A stretch of 28,177 bases of DNA, taken from contig CAMPJJ010000074.1 in the NCBI GenBank assembly GCA_946886855.1, forward strand, positions 1 to 28,177, in the 5' to 3' direction. Positions 8,255 through 17,423 of this stretch are shown here, in pieces. The notes under the pieces are model-generated. The model was not told the DNA's origin. It saw only the letters and a program-made list of their open reading frames with translations, and ran no database searches. A program made the translations under genes and the position numbers. The DNA comes from an uncultured Roseateles sp. Its GTDB lineage: Bacteria; Pseudomonadota; Gammaproteobacteria; Burkholderiales; Burkholderiaceae. The first letter of the stretch is position 1, and every line of letters starts with the position of its first letter.

Positions 8255-10219
8255 ATGTCCTCCCTGCACTTCCCGGCGCTCTTCCAGGACCGGCACGCCC
8301 TCGTGCTGGGCCTGGGCGACTCCGGGCTCGCGATGGCGGCCTGGGCCGCGCGCCTGGGCGCGCGCGTCACCGTCTGGGACAGCCGCGAGCAGCCGCCGCA
8401 GTTGGCCGCGCTGCGCGAGCGTCTGCCGGACGCCGCGTTCGAGCACGGCGACTTCTCGCCGGAATTGCTGGCCACGATCGATCACAGCTGGGTGCTGCTG
8501 AAGAGCCCCGGCCTGTCGCCGCTGGACGCGCGGCTGAAGCCGCTGCTCGCGCGGGCGGAAGAGATCGGCCTGCGCGTGCGCGGCGAGCTGGAGCTGTTCG
8601 CGCACGCGCTGGCGGAGCTGAAGACCTTGTATCGCTACGAGCCCGGCGTGCTCGCGATCACCGGCACCAACGGCAAGACGACGACCACCAGCATGACCGC
8701 GCTGCTGGTCGAACGCGCCGGCCGCCGCGTGGCGATGGCCGGCAACATCGGTCCGACGCTGCTGGGCACCTTGAGCGACGCGCTCGACAAGGAGCCGATG
8801 CCGCAGCCGAAGCAGGACGAGGTCGCCGCCGACATCGCCGCCGAAGCCGATGCGGCCGACGCCGCGGATGAAGCCGTCGTCGACCTGGCCGTGGCGTCCG
8901 TCGTGTCGACGGAGCCCGGAGAGACCGTCGCGGTCGAGGACGTCGGCGAGGTGCCCGAAGTCCCGAACGCCGACGTGCTGCTGGAATCGTTCGACGCGAA
9001 CGAGATCGAGCCGGCCGACATCGCCGGTTCGACCGGGCCGGTCGAGCCCCTTGCATCGATTGAACCTGCGGCGCAGTCCGCGGCTGCGCAGGCGTCGACC
9101 GACGACCGCACGGCGCTGGAGACCGTCGCCGACCTGCTCGACGAGCAGCCGCTGCCGATCAAGCCGCCGGCGCCCAGGCCGGCCGAGTTCGAGGTGCTGC
9201 CGCAGGTCTGGGTGCTGGAGCTGTCGAGCTTCCAGCTGGACGGCGTGAAGGGCTTCGAGCCGAGCGCCGGCGCGGTGCTCAACATCACGCAGGACCACCT
9301 GGACTGGCACGGCGACATGCCGGCCTATGCCCGCGCCAAGGGCCGCGTCTTCGGCGAGCACGGCGTGCTGGTCATCAACCGCGACGACCCCGAGGTCGAG
9401 GCGCTGGTGCCCGCGCCGATCACCGTCAAGCAAGGCCGCGGCCGCCCGGCGAAGGTGGTCGAGCGCCAGGTCGTGCGCTTCGGCCTGGATGCGCCGCGCC
9501 GTCCCGGCGACTTCGGCCTGCTGCTCGAGAACGGCATGGCCTGGCTGGTCCGCGCCCGCGAGCAGGAAGAAGAGCTGAAGGGCCTGAAGCGCCGCAAGGA
9601 CGACGAGGAGGACCTCATCATCCAGCGCCTGATGCCCGCCGACGCGCTGCGCGTGCGCGGTCGCCACAACGCCGCGAATGCGCTGGCGGCGCTGGCGCTG
9701 GCCACGGCCATCGACTGCCCGCTGGCGCCGATGCTGCACGGCCTGCGCGAGTACCGCGGCGAGCCGCACCGCGTCGAGTTCGTCACCTCGATCAAGGGCG
9801 TCGATTTCTACGACGATTCCAAGGGCACCAACGTCGGCGCCACCGTCGCCGCCGTCATGGGCCTGGGCGCCGACCGCGCGCCGGCCAAGCTGGTGATGAT
9901 CCTGGGCGGCGACGGCAAGGGGCAGGACTTCTCGCCGCTCGCCACGCCGATCGCGCTGCATGCGCGCGCGGTGGCGCTGATCGGCCGCGACGCGCCGCAG
10001 ATCGAGGCCGCGCTGCAGGACAGCGGCGTCGTGATGCATCGCCACGACTCGCTCGAGGCCGCGACGCACTGGTCGCTCGCCCAGGCGCAAGCCGGCGACA
10101 GCGTGCTGCTGAGCCCGGCCTGCGCCAGCCTGGACATGTTCCGCAACTACGCCCATCGCGCCGAGGTGTTCATCGCCACCGTGCGCGAACTGGCGGAAGA
10201 CGAGGGCCTCATCGGATGA
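8255..10219 (+). CDS. murD: UDP-MurNAc-L-alanine--D-glutamate ligase MurD with large acidic insertion
   Basis: MurD adds D-glutamate to UDP-MurNAc-L-alanine. The Mur ligase architecture is complete: an N-terminal Rossmann domain, P-loop GTNGKTTTT from 137, the [10 protein letters not shown] segment at 319-328, the TQDHLDWH segment, the RGRHN segment and a full C-terminal domain. At 654 residues it is far longer than E. coli MurD (438). Most of the excess is an Ala/Glu/Asp/Pro-rich block at about 180-315 with 32 acidic and 4 basic residues, placed between two core strands. A second charged stretch (KRRKDDEED, near 446-455) lies in a later loop. The reading frame and GC-rich codon use continue through the insertion, so it looks real and not a sequencing error. 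It ends with an ATGA overlap with ftsW. Confidence 0.95.
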   Translation: MSSLHFPALFQDRHALVLGLGDSGLAMAAWAARLGARVTVWDSREQPPQLAALRERLPDAAFEHGDFSPELLATIDHSWVLLKSPGLSPLDARLKPLLARAEEIGLRVRGELELFAHALAELKTLYRYEPGVLAITGTNGKTTTTSMTALLVERAGRRVAMAGNIGPTLLGTLSDALDKEPMPQPKQDEVAADIAAEADAADAADEAVVDLAVASVVSTEPGETVAVEDVGEVPEVPNADVLLESFDANEIEPADIAGSTGPVEPLASIEPAAQSAAAQASTDDRTALETVADLLDEQPLPIKPPAPRPAEFEVLPQVWVLELSSFQLDGVKGFEPSAGAVLNITQDHLDWHGDMPAYARAKGRVFGEHGVLVINRDDPEVEALVPAPITVKQGRGRPAKVVERQVVRFGLDAPRRPGDFGLLLENGMAWLVRAREQEEELKGLKRRKDDEEDLIIQRLMPADALRVRGRHNAANALAALALATAIDCPLAPMLHGLREYRGEPHRVEFVTSIKGVDFYDDSKGTNVGATVAAVMGLGADRAPAKLVMILGGDGKGQDFSPLATPIALHARAVALIGRDAPQIEAALQDSGVVMHRHDSLEAATHWSLAQAQAGDSVLLSPACASLDMFRNYAHRAEVFIATVRELAEDEGLIG

Positions 10220-11520
10220 GCGGCGCCTCCTTCTTCGAGACCGTGAGCGAGCGGGTGAGCGAGCGCGTGCGCGCGCTGGCCTCGCGCCGCGGGACGGGTG
10301 CGCGCGCCGCGGGCGCCGGCGGTGCCGGCAGCATCGACGTGCCGGTGCGCGACTGGGTGTCCACCTCGGCCGGCCAGCCCACGCGCCTGCTGGGCTTCGA
10401 CCTGACGCTGATCTGGGTCGTGCTGTCGCTGCTCGCGCTGGGCCTGCTGATGGTCTATTCGGCCTCGATCGCGCTGCCCGACAACCCCAAGTTCGCGAAG
10501 TACCAGCCGATGCACTTCTTCGTGCGTCAGAGCCTGTTCATCGCGATCGGCCTGCTGGCGGGCTGGATCACCGTGATGGTGCCGGTGAGCTTCTGGGAGC
10601 GCCACGCGCCCAAGATCTTCGTCGTCGCGCTGGCGCTGCTGATGGTCGTGCTGATCCCGCACGTCGGCAAGGGCGTCAACGGGGCGCGCCGCTGGCTGCC
10701 GCTGGGCGTCATGAACTTCCAGCCCTCCGAGCTGGCCAAGCTGGCCATCGCGATGTACGCGGCCAACTACATGGTCCGCAAGATGGAGGTGAAGGAGAAC
10801 TTCGTCCGCGCCGTGTGGCCGATGGCCGCCGCCCTGGCCTTCACCGGCATGCTGCTGCTGGCGGAGCCGGACATGGGCGCCTTCATGGTCATCGCGGCCA
10901 TCGCGATGGGCATCCTGTTCCTGGGCGGCGTCAACGGCCGCATGTTCTTCCTCAGCGTCGCGGTGCTGATCGGCGCCTTCGTGCTGATGATCACCTTCAG
11001 CGACTTCCGCCGCGAGCGGATCTTCGCCTACCTGAATCCGTGGGACGAGAAGTACGCGCAGGGCAAGGCCTACCAGCTGACGCATTCGCTGATCGCCTTC
11101 GGCCGCGGGGAGTTCTTCGGCCAGGGCCTGGGCGCCAGCCTCGAGAAGCTGCATTACCTGCCCGAGGCCCACACCGACTTCCTGCTCGCCGTGATCGGCG
11201 AGGAGCTCGGCTTCATCGGCGTGGCTGTCGTGATCTTCGCGTTCTTCTGGCTGTCGCGCCGGCTCTTCCACATCGGCCGCCAGGCGGTGGCGCTGGACCG
11301 CGTCTTCGCCGGCCTCTACGCGCAGGGCATCGGGATCTGGATGGGCGGCCAGGCCTTCATCAACATGGGCGTGAACCTCGGTGCGCTGCCGACCAAGGGC
11401 CTGACGCTGCCGCTGATGAGCTACGGCGGCTCGGCCACCGTCTTGAATTGCGTTGCCTTGGCCATCTGCCTGCGCATCGACATCGAGAACAGACAATTGA
11501 TGCGAGGGGGCCGCGCATGA
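10216..11520 (+). CDS. ftsW: Septal peptidoglycan glycosyltransferase FtsW (SEDS family)
   Basis: FtsW polymerises lipid II into septal glycan strands and works with FtsI. The 434-residue protein has about 60 cytoplasmic N-terminal residues, rich in Arg, Ala and Gly, followed by about ten membrane segments. SEDS hallmarks are present: the LAEPDMG segment, LPEAHTDF with the catalytic-type Asp321 in the large periplasmic loop, and [15 protein letters not shown] near the end. The start overlaps murD by four bases. The stop overlaps an ATG that opens the mini-ORF leading to murG. Confidence 0.96.
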   Translation: MSGASFFETVSERVSERVRALASRRGTGARAAGAGGAGSIDVPVRDWVSTSAGQPTRLLGFDLTLIWVVLSLLALGLLMVYSASIALPDNPKFAKYQPMHFFVRQSLFIAIGLLAGWITVMVPVSFWERHAPKIFVVALALLMVVLIPHVGKGVNGARRWLPLGVMNFQPSELAKLAIAMYAANYMVRKMEVKENFVRAVWPMAAALAFTGMLLLAEPDMGAFMVIAAIAMGILFLGGVNGRMFFLSVAVLIGAFVLMITFSDFRRERIFAYLNPWDEKYAQGKAYQLTHSLIAFGRGEFFGQGLGASLEKLHYLPEAHTDFLLAVIGEELGFIGVAVVIFAFFWLSRRLFHIGRQAVALDRVFAGLYAQGIGIWMGGQAFINMGVNLGALPTKGLTLPLMSYGGSATVLNCVALAICLRIDIENRQLMRGGRA

Positions 11521-11603
11521 GTGCAGCGCCGGGCCGCCCCAAGCAAGCTCACGTCCCGTCGGGGGACCGGACGCGGCGTGCCGCGGACGAGGGGTCCACA
11601 TGA
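11517..11603 (+). CDS. Putative 28-residue coupling mini-ORF between ftsW and murG
   Basis: An ATG at 11517 overlaps the ftsW stop (ATGA). The frame stays open for 28 codons, through [16 protein letters not shown] and a charged end, and closes with TGA at 11601-11603, which itself overlaps the murG ATG (ATGA at 11600). The peptide is hydrophilic and resembles nothing I know. The arrangement fits a translational bridge carrying ribosomes across the 79-base gap. Chance is a real alternative, because GC-rich DNA keeps frames open, and murG has its own good ribosome binding site. Confidence 0.35.
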   Translation: MSAAPGRPKQAHVPSGDRTRRAADEGST

Positions 11604-12709
11604 GCACGCGTCACCTCGTCGTGATGGCCGCCGGTACGGGCGGTCACGTCATTCCTGGATTGGCCGTGGCTGCGGAAATGCAGCGGCGCGGCTGGACCGT
11701 GTCCTGGCTCGGCACCGAAGCCGGCATGGAGAACAAGCTCGTGCCGCCGTCCGGCCTGCCGATGGACCGGCTGTCCTTCGCCGGACTGCGCGGCAAGGGC
11801 CTCAAGCATTCGCTGCTCGGCGTCGTGCGCCTGTTCAAGGCGCTGGGGCAGAGCGCCCACGTCTTCAGCGCGCGCAAGGCCGACGCGGTGCTCGGCATGG
11901 GCGGCTACGTCTGCTTCCCCGGCGGCCTGATGGCCTGGGTGATGCGGCGTCCGCTGATGCTGGTGAACGCCGACGCGGCGCTGCTGCTGTCCAACAAGGC
12001 GCTCGCGCCGGTCGCGAGGAAGATCGCCTTCGGCTTCGACGGCCTCGCCGCCGCGCAGCAGAAGAAGAGCGTCGTCACCGGCAACCCGGTCCGCGTCGAG
12101 ATCGAGGACCTGCCCGCGCCCGAGCTGCGCTTCGCCGATCGCAACGGTCCGCTGAAGGTGCTGGTGGTCGGCGGCTCGCTGGGGGCGCGTGCGATCAACG
12201 ACGTGCTGCCGCAGACGCTCGCGCTGTGGGACGAGCACCAGCGGCCGCTGGTCACGCATCAGACGGGCGAAGCCAACTTCCCGCTCGTGCAGGCCGCCTA
12301 CGCGAAGGTGGGCGTTCAGGCCGAGGTCGTGCCCTTCATCACCGACATGGCGCAGCGCCTGGCCGACGCCGACGTGGTGATCTGCCGCGCCGGCGCGGTG
12401 ACGGTGTCCGAGCTGTGCGCGGCCGGCGTCGCGAGCATCCTGGTGCCGCTGGTCGTGAGCACGACTTCGCACCAGCGCGACAACGCGCAGTACATGGCGC
12501 AGCACAACGCGGGCACGCACCTGCCCCAGGGCGAGCTCAGCGCGCAGGCGCTGTTCGACCTGCTGCAGCAGCCGCGCGAGCACTGGCTGGCGATGGCCTC
12601 GAAGGCGCGCTCGCTGGCGCGTCCGCGCGCGGCGGGCCGCGTGGCCGATGAACTCGAGGCGCTCGTCAACGAGCGCGACGCCAAGTCCGGCAACGGAGCG
12701 CGCGCATGA
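11600..12709 (+). CDS. murG: Lipid II synthase MurG (GlcNAc transferase)
   Basis: MurG transfers GlcNAc from UDP-GlcNAc to lipid I on the inner face of the cytoplasmic membrane, giving lipid II. The 369-residue protein is a two-domain GT-B glycosyltransferase: the lipid-binding glycine loop GTGGH is at 12-16, the second glycine loop GGSLGA at 191-196, and HQTGE follows at about 217. ATG 11600 has a GAGGGG ribosome binding site at 11589-11594, five bases upstream. It overlaps murC by four bases at its end. Confidence 0.97.
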   Translation: MSTRHLVVMAAGTGGHVIPGLAVAAEMQRRGWTVSWLGTEAGMENKLVPPSGLPMDRLSFAGLRGKGLKHSLLGVVRLFKALGQSAHVFSARKADAVLGMGGYVCFPGGLMAWVMRRPLMLVNADAALLLSNKALAPVARKIAFGFDGLAAAQQKKSVVTGNPVRVEIEDLPAPELRFADRNGPLKVLVVGGSLGARAINDVLPQTLALWDEHQRPLVTHQTGEANFPLVQAAYAKVGVQAEVVPFITDMAQRLADADVVICRAGAVTVSELCAAGVASILVPLVVSTTSHQRDNAQYMAQHNAGTHLPQGELSAQALFDLLQQPREHWLAMASKARSLARPRAAGRVADELEALVNERDAKSGNGARA

Positions 12710-14181
12710 AACACGCCCTCCAACGCATCCACTTCACCGGCATCGGCGGCGCCGGCATGAGCGGCATCGCCGAACTGCTGGTGGCGCAGGGCTATCGCGT
12801 CAGCGGCTCCGACCAGGGCGAGAGCGAGACCACGCGTCGCCTGCGCGCGCTGGGCGTCCACGTGAAGATCGGCCATGCCGCCGAACACGTCGGCACCGCG
12901 CAGGTGCTGGTCAAGTCCAGCGCGATCAAGGCCGACAACCCCGAGCTGATGGCCGCCCACCAGCACGGCATCCCCGTGCTGCTGCGCGCGCAGATGCTGG
13001 CCGAGCTGATGCGCCCGCGCATGGGCATCGCCGTCGCCGGCACGCACGGCAAGACGACGACGACCTCGCTGCTGACGACGGTGATGCAGCAGGCCGGGCT
13101 CGATCCGAGCTATGCGATCGGCGGGCAGCTGCTGGCCGCGGGCGCCAACGCGGCGCTGGGCGGCGGGCTGCACATGGTCGTCGAGGCGGACGAATCGGAC
13201 GCCTCCTTCCTGCACCTGCTGCCGCAGCTGGCGATCGTCACCAACATCGACGCCGACCACATGGACACCTACGGGCATGACATGGCCCGTCTGCGTCAGG
13301 CCTTCGTCGACTTCCTGCACCGGATGCCGTTCTGGGGCGCGGCCGTGCTCTGCGGCGACGATGCCGGCGTGCGCAGCATCGTGCCGATGTTGTCGCGGCC
13401 GGTGATCCTCTACGGGTTCGACGCGGGCAACGCCGTGCGCGCGACCGATGTCGCCGCCGAAGCGGGCGGAGGCATGCGCTTCGTCGCGCTGCGCCGCGAC
13501 CGCCAGGGCCGCGAGCTGCCGGCGCTGAACGTGCTGCTGCGCCTGAACGGCCAGCACAACGTGCTGAACGCGTTGTCGGTGATCGCGATGGCGATGGAGC
13601 TGGGCGTCGACGACGCCGCGCTGCTGCAGGGCTTGGCGAATTTCGGCGGCGTGGGCCGCCGCTTCCAGTCCTATGGCGAGCTGCCGGTGATGAACACCGC
13701 CGAGAGCGCCGACGCCGCGTCGGCCGGCGCGGCATCCGGCGGCGCGGCAGGCCCTGGCACCGCACTGCTCATCGACGACTACGGCCACCACCCGGTGGAA
13801 ATGCAGGCCGTGCTGAAGGCCGCGCGCGGCGCCTATCCGGGCCGTCGCCTGGTGCTGGCCTTCCAGCCGCACCGCTACACGCGCACCCGCGACTGCTTCG
13901 AGGAATTCGCCGACGTCCTGGCACAGGCCGACGGCGTGCTGCTGACCGAGATCTATGCCGCCAGCGAGTCCCCGCTGCCCGGCATCAGCGGCGAAAGCCT
14001 GGCGCGCGCGGTCACCGACCGCGGCACCGCGGCGGGCTTCGTCGGCGACTGGCAGGGACTGCCGCAGGCGATCGCCCACCAGGCGCGCGCCGGCGATGTG
14101 GTGATCGTGATGGGGGCCGGCTCGATCGCCGCCGTCCCCGCGCGCACCGTTGAACTCATGACGAAGGGAGGCCGCGCATGA
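12706..14181 (+). CDS. murC: UDP-MurNAc--L-alanine ligase MurC
   Basis: MurC adds the first amino acid, L-alanine, to UDP-MurNAc. The 491-residue protein starts with the family motif [15 protein letters not shown], has the P-loop GTHGKTTTT from 112 and ends with an intact C-terminal domain carrying DDYGHHPVE. An Ala/Gly/Ser-rich stretch of about 20 residues (near 330-348) just before that motif looks like a low-complexity insertion at the boundary of the central and C-terminal domains. ATGA overlaps join it to murG and to ddl. Confidence 0.97.
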   Translation: MKHALQRIHFTGIGGAGMSGIAELLVAQGYRVSGSDQGESETTRRLRALGVHVKIGHAAEHVGTAQVLVKSSAIKADNPELMAAHQHGIPVLLRAQMLAELMRPRMGIAVAGTHGKTTTTSLLTTVMQQAGLDPSYAIGGQLLAAGANAALGGGLHMVVEADESDASFLHLLPQLAIVTNIDADHMDTYGHDMARLRQAFVDFLHRMPFWGAAVLCGDDAGVRSIVPMLSRPVILYGFDAGNAVRATDVAAEAGGGMRFVALRRDRQGRELPALNVLLRLNGQHNVLNALSVIAMAMELGVDDAALLQGLANFGGVGRRFQSYGELPVMNTAESADAASAGAASGGAAGPGTALLIDDYGHHPVEMQAVLKAARGAYPGRRLVLAFQPHRYTRTRDCFEEFADVLAQADGVLLTEIYAASESPLPGISGESLARAVTDRGTAAGFVGDWQGLPQAIAHQARAGDVVIVMGAGSIAAVPARTVELMTKGGRA

Positions 14182-15194
14182 CCACGGACCTCGGCAATGC
14201 TTCCGCGCCCTCGGCGCTGTATCACCACCTGGGCATCGATCGCATCGACGCGAAGTCGCTCGGCAAGGTCGCCGTGCTCTTCGGCGGCGACTCGGCCGAA
14301 CGCGAGGTCTCGCTGATGTCGGGCAGCGGCGTGCTGGCCGCGCTGCAGTCCGAAGGCGTGGACGCGCATGCCTTCGACCCGGGCCAGCGCAACCTGCTCG
14401 AGCTCAAGTCGGAGGGTTTCCAGCGCGCCTTCATCGCGCTGCACGGCCGCCACGGCGAGGACGGCACGGTGCAGGGCGCGCTCGAGCTGATGGGCATCCC
14501 CTACACGGGCTCCGGCGTGATGGCCTCGGCCATCGCGATGGACAAGATCACGACCAAGCGCGTCTGGCTGGCCGACCAGCTGTCGACGCCGCGCTGGGTC
14601 AGCCTCAAGCGCGGCGAGCTGCAGCGCGAGCGCGTCCGCGCCGTGCCGGATGAACTCGGTCTGCCGATCTTCGTCAAGCCGCCGCACGAGGGCTCCTCCA
14701 TCGGGGCGAGCAAGGTGATGGGCTACTCGGACATGCAGGCGGCGGTTGAACTCGCCGCGAAGTACGACGCCGAAGTGCTGTGCGAGGAATTCGTCGACGG
14801 CGCCGAGCTGACCTGCCCGGTGCTGGGCGAAGGCGCCGATGCGATCGCGCTGCCGGTCATCGAGATCCGCGCCGAAGGCGGCAACTACGACTACCAGAAC
14901 AAGTATTTCACCGACACGACCCAGTATCTGGTCGGCCAACTGCCGGCCGACGAGCAGGCCCGCGTGCAAGACCTGGTGCTGGCCGCCTACCGCTCGCTGG
15001 GCGCGCGCGGCTGGGGCCGCGTCGACGTGATGCGCCGCAACGCCGACGGCCGGCTGTTCCTGCTGGAGATCAACACCTCGCCGGGCATGACCTCCCATTC
15101 GCTGGTGCCGAAGGCCGCCGCCGCCGTCGGCATCTCCTACCCGAAGCTGTGCCTGTACCTCCTGTCGCAAGCGCGGCTGGACAGTCAGGCCTGA
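14178..15194 (+). CDS. ddl: D-alanine--D-alanine ligase
   Basis: Ddl joins two D-alanines for MurF to use. The 338-residue protein is an ATP-grasp ligase with the [15 protein letters not shown]-terminal motif, the [14 protein letters not shown] nucleotide-binding segment, and [15 protein letters not shown] containing the metal- and substrate-binding residues. About 25 extra N-terminal residues precede the core compared with E. coli DdlB (306), so a later start cannot be excluded, although the ATGA overlap with murC supports this one. The DdlB type is expected in this position. Confidence 0.95.
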   Translation: MTTDLGNASAPSALYHHLGIDRIDAKSLGKVAVLFGGDSAEREVSLMSGSGVLAALQSEGVDAHAFDPGQRNLLELKSEGFQRAFIALHGRHGEDGTVQGALELMGIPYTGSGVMASAIAMDKITTKRVWLADQLSTPRWVSLKRGELQRERVRAVPDELGLPIFVKPPHEGSSIGASKVMGYSDMQAAVELAAKYDAEVLCEEFVDGAELTCPVLGEGADAIALPVIEIRAEGGNYDYQNKYFTDTTQYLVGQLPADEQARVQDLVLAAYRSLGARGWGRVDVMRRNADGRLFLLEINTSPGMTSHSLVPKAAAAVGISYPKLCLYLLSQARLDSQA

Positions 15195-15225
15195 ACGGAT
15201 TCGCACGAGACCCCGAGCCACCGCC

Positions 15226-16062
15226 ATGGGCGCCACCTTCACCCACACCGCCAGCCCGCTGCCGCCGGACATCCGCGTGATGAACGGCGTGGCCGGCCTG
15301 CTGCTGGCCGTCGTGGCGCTGGCCGCGGGGGCGGTGGGCCTGCATTGGCTGGCGAGACAACCGGCGTTCTCGATCAAGTCGATCACGGTCGAGGGCGACG
15401 TGAGCCGCAACAGCAGCGCGTCGCTGCGCGCCAACGCGCTGCCGCGGCTGACCGGCAATTTCCTGACGATGAACCTGCAGCAGGCGCGCGCCGCCTTCGA
15501 GTCGGTGCCCTGGGTGCGGCACGCGACCGTGCGCCGGGTGTGGCCGCTGCACCTCGTGGTCGCGCTCGAGGAGCACCGTCCCGCCGCCTACTGGGAAACC
15601 AAGGCCGAAAACGCCGACGCGGACAGCGAGGCGGTCGTCGATACCCGGCTGGTGAACAGTTTCGGCGAGGTCTTCGAGGCGAATCTCGGCGACGTCGAGG
15701 ATGAGGACCTGCCCACCCTGGCCGGTCCCGCCAAATCCTCCGCCGCGATGCTGGCGATGTGGCGGCAACTCGATCCCTTGACCCACGGAAAACTGGACGA
15801 GGGCGTCGCCCGGCTGGATTTGTCCGGCCGCGGCTCCTGGAAGGCGACGCTCGAGAAGGGGGCGATCGTCGAGCTCGGCCGCGGCAGCGAGGCCGAGGTC
15901 GTCGCCCGGTATGGCCAGTTCATCGCCAGCATTCCCCAGATCACCGCCCGCTACCGCAGCTCGCTGGTATCGGCGGACCTCCGCCACGAATCCGGATATG
16001 CGGTCCGGCTCGCGGGCGTGACGACGGTTACCACTGCGCCCAAGGGCGCCAAGAAGAATTGA
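15226..16062 (+). CDS. ftsQ: Cell division protein FtsQ
   Basis: FtsQ is a bitopic membrane protein that recruits FtsL and FtsB to the divisome. The 278-residue protein has a short cytoplasmic end, one membrane segment at about 21-43, a POTRA domain (from about 49 to 120, starting FSIKSITVEGD) and a FtsQ beta domain. The start has only a weak ribosome binding site and follows ddl by 31 bases. Codon use shifts towards less GC-rich codons in the last third of the gene. Eight bases separate it from ftsA. Confidence 0.95.
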   Translation: MGATFTHTASPLPPDIRVMNGVAGLLLAVVALAAGAVGLHWLARQPAFSIKSITVEGDVSRNSSASLRANALPRLTGNFLTMNLQQARAAFESVPWVRHATVRRVWPLHLVVALEEHRPAAYWETKAENADADSEAVVDTRLVNSFGEVFEANLGDVEDEDLPTLAGPAKSSAAMLAMWRQLDPLTHGKLDEGVARLDLSGRGSWKATLEKGAIVELGRGSEAEVVARYGQFIASIPQITARYRSSLVSADLRHESGYAVRLAGVTTVTTAPKGAKKN

Positions 16063-16070
16063 GGACAGGC

Positions 16071-17300
16071 ATGGCCAAGGAATACAAGGATTTGGTCGTC
16101 GGGTTGGACATCGGCACCGCCAAGATCATGGCGGTGGTGGCCGAGGTGATGGGGGACGGCCAATTGCGCATCGCCGGTCTGGGCGTCGCGCCCAGCCACG
16201 GCCTCAAGCGCGGCGTCGTGGTCAATATCGACGCCACCGTCCAGTCCATCCAGCAGGCCTTGAAAGAGGCCGAAATGATGGCCGACTGCCGGATTTCGAG
16301 GGTTTATACCGGGATTACCGGCAGCCATATCCGCGGCCAGAACTCGACCGGGATGGTGATCGTGCGGGACAAGGAAGTCACGCCGGTGGATGTCGCCCGG
16401 GTCGTGGAAACCGCCAAGGCCATCAATATCCCCAACGACCAGCGCCTGCTTTTGGTCGAACCCCAGGAATTCGTCATCGACGGCCATGAGGTGAAAGAGC
16501 CGATCGGCATGAGCGGCGGCCGCCTGGAGGTCAAGGTCCACATCGTGACCGGCGCCCAGAGCGCGGCCGAGAACATCGTCAAGTGCGTGCGCCGCTGCGG
16601 GCTGGAAGTCGAGCAACTCGTGCTGAATCCTAGCGCTTCCAGTTTGGCGGCACTGACTTCGGACGAGCGCGACCTGGGCGTCGCCTTGGTCGACATCGGC
16701 GCCGGCACGACCGACGTGGCGATTTTCACGGGCGGCTCCATCCGCCATACCGCGGTGATTCCGATCGCCGGCGACCTGATTACCAGCGATATCGCGATGG
16801 CGCTGCGCACCCCGACCAAGGATGCGGAGGAAATCAAGGTCGAGCATGGCGTGGCCAAGCAATTGCTGGCCGATCCGGCGGATCAGGTGGAAGTTCCGGG
16901 TTTGGGCGACCGGGCACCCCGCATGCTCTCCAAGCAGGCTTTGGCCGGGGTCATCGAACCTCGGGTCGAGGAAATCTTCTCGCTGGTCCACCAGGTCATC
17001 CGGGAATCCGGCTACGAAGAGCTGTTGTCCTCCGGAATTGTCCTGTCGGGCGGTTCCTCGGTGATGCCGGGGATGGTGGAACTGGCCGAGGATATTTTCC
17101 TGAAACCGGTACGTCGGGGAAATCCGACCTACAACGGCGCATTGTTCGACATGGTGGCCAATCCCCGTTCGGCCACCGTGATGGGATTGTTGGAGGAAGC
17201 GCGGCTGTCGCGCACACGGGGATTCAAGGCGGCGCAGCAGGCGGGGTCGGTGAAGACCTTGTTCGGTCGCGCCAAGGACTGGTTCCTGGGGAATTTCTAA
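16071..17300 (+). CDS. ftsA: Cell division protein FtsA
   Basis: FtsA is an actin-like ATPase that anchors FtsZ to the membrane and recruits later division proteins. ATG 16071 has a GAGGA ribosome binding site five bases upstream and gives 409 residues; a longer in-frame extension into ftsQ is not needed. The nucleotide-binding motifs VGLDIGTAKI near the N-terminus and LVDIGAGTTDVAIF in the middle are present, as is a C-terminal amphipathic membrane-targeting helix (TLFGRAKDWFLGNF). Codon use is clearly less GC-biased than in the mur genes, with many TTG, ATT, TTT and GGG codons. Confidence 0.97.
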   Translation: MAKEYKDLVVGLDIGTAKIMAVVAEVMGDGQLRIAGLGVAPSHGLKRGVVVNIDATVQSIQQALKEAEMMADCRISRVYTGITGSHIRGQNSTGMVIVRDKEVTPVDVARVVETAKAINIPNDQRLLLVEPQEFVIDGHEVKEPIGMSGGRLEVKVHIVTGAQSAAENIVKCVRRCGLEVEQLVLNPSASSLAALTSDERDLGVALVDIGAGTTDVAIFTGGSIRHTAVIPIAGDLITSDIAMALRTPTKDAEEIKVEHGVAKQLLADPADQVEVPGLGDRAPRMLSKQALAGVIEPRVEEIFSLVHQVIRESGYEELLSSGIVLSGGSSVMPGMVELAEDIFLKPVRRGNPTYNGALFDMVANPRSATVMGLLEEARLSRTRGFKAAQQAGSVKTLFGRAKDWFLGNF

Positions 17301-17411
17301 GAAGCTGGCTCTGACCGGCTCACGCTTTCTTTACGACGTTTGAGGGTTTTGCCCCCTAAAAAAGGGTGGATCCCACTTCTATTTTGCTGATGGCAACTGC
17401 ACAATATGGAC
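17301..17411 (+). promoter_or_regulatory. ftsA-ftsZ intergenic leader, probable ftsZ regulatory region
   Basis: This is the longest gap inside the cluster and is poorer in GC than its surroundings. It contains a short stem-capable run (CCCT at 17354-17357 with AGGG after five A residues) and a second small inverted repeat, GTGG-ATC-CCAC, in the following bases. There is no U-tract, so it does not look like a terminator. I could not find a promoter with good -35 and -10 elements at proper spacing. An ftsZ-proximal promoter or a leader that tunes FtsZ levels is inferred from position only. Confidence 0.35.
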
Positions 17412-17417
17412 AGGAGG
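17412..17417 (+). promoter_or_regulatory. ftsZ: ftsZ ribosome binding site
   Basis: AGGAGG, a full consensus Shine-Dalgarno sequence, lies six bases before ATG 17424. It decides the ftsZ start: an ATG at 17406 lies upstream of this site and would add six residues unlike the family. Confidence 0.85.
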
Positions 17418-17423
17418 TTTGAT

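Noticed and set aside
8780..9210. Frameshift or assembly error as the cause of the long MurD
   Set aside because: The frame and GC-rich codon use are continuous through the extra segment, and both flanks are canonical MurD, so an in-frame insertion is the simpler reading.
8189..10156. 655-codon minus-strand open frame opposite murD
   Set aside because: It is a shadow of the murD codon pattern with low-complexity translation and no recognisable domain. The same applies to long antisense frames opposite murE, murF, mraY, ftsW, murC and ftsZ.
17406..17423. Upstream ATG start adding six residues to ftsZ
   Set aside because: The consensus AGGAGG lies downstream of this ATG and at ideal distance from ATG 17424, whose product matches the family N-terminus.
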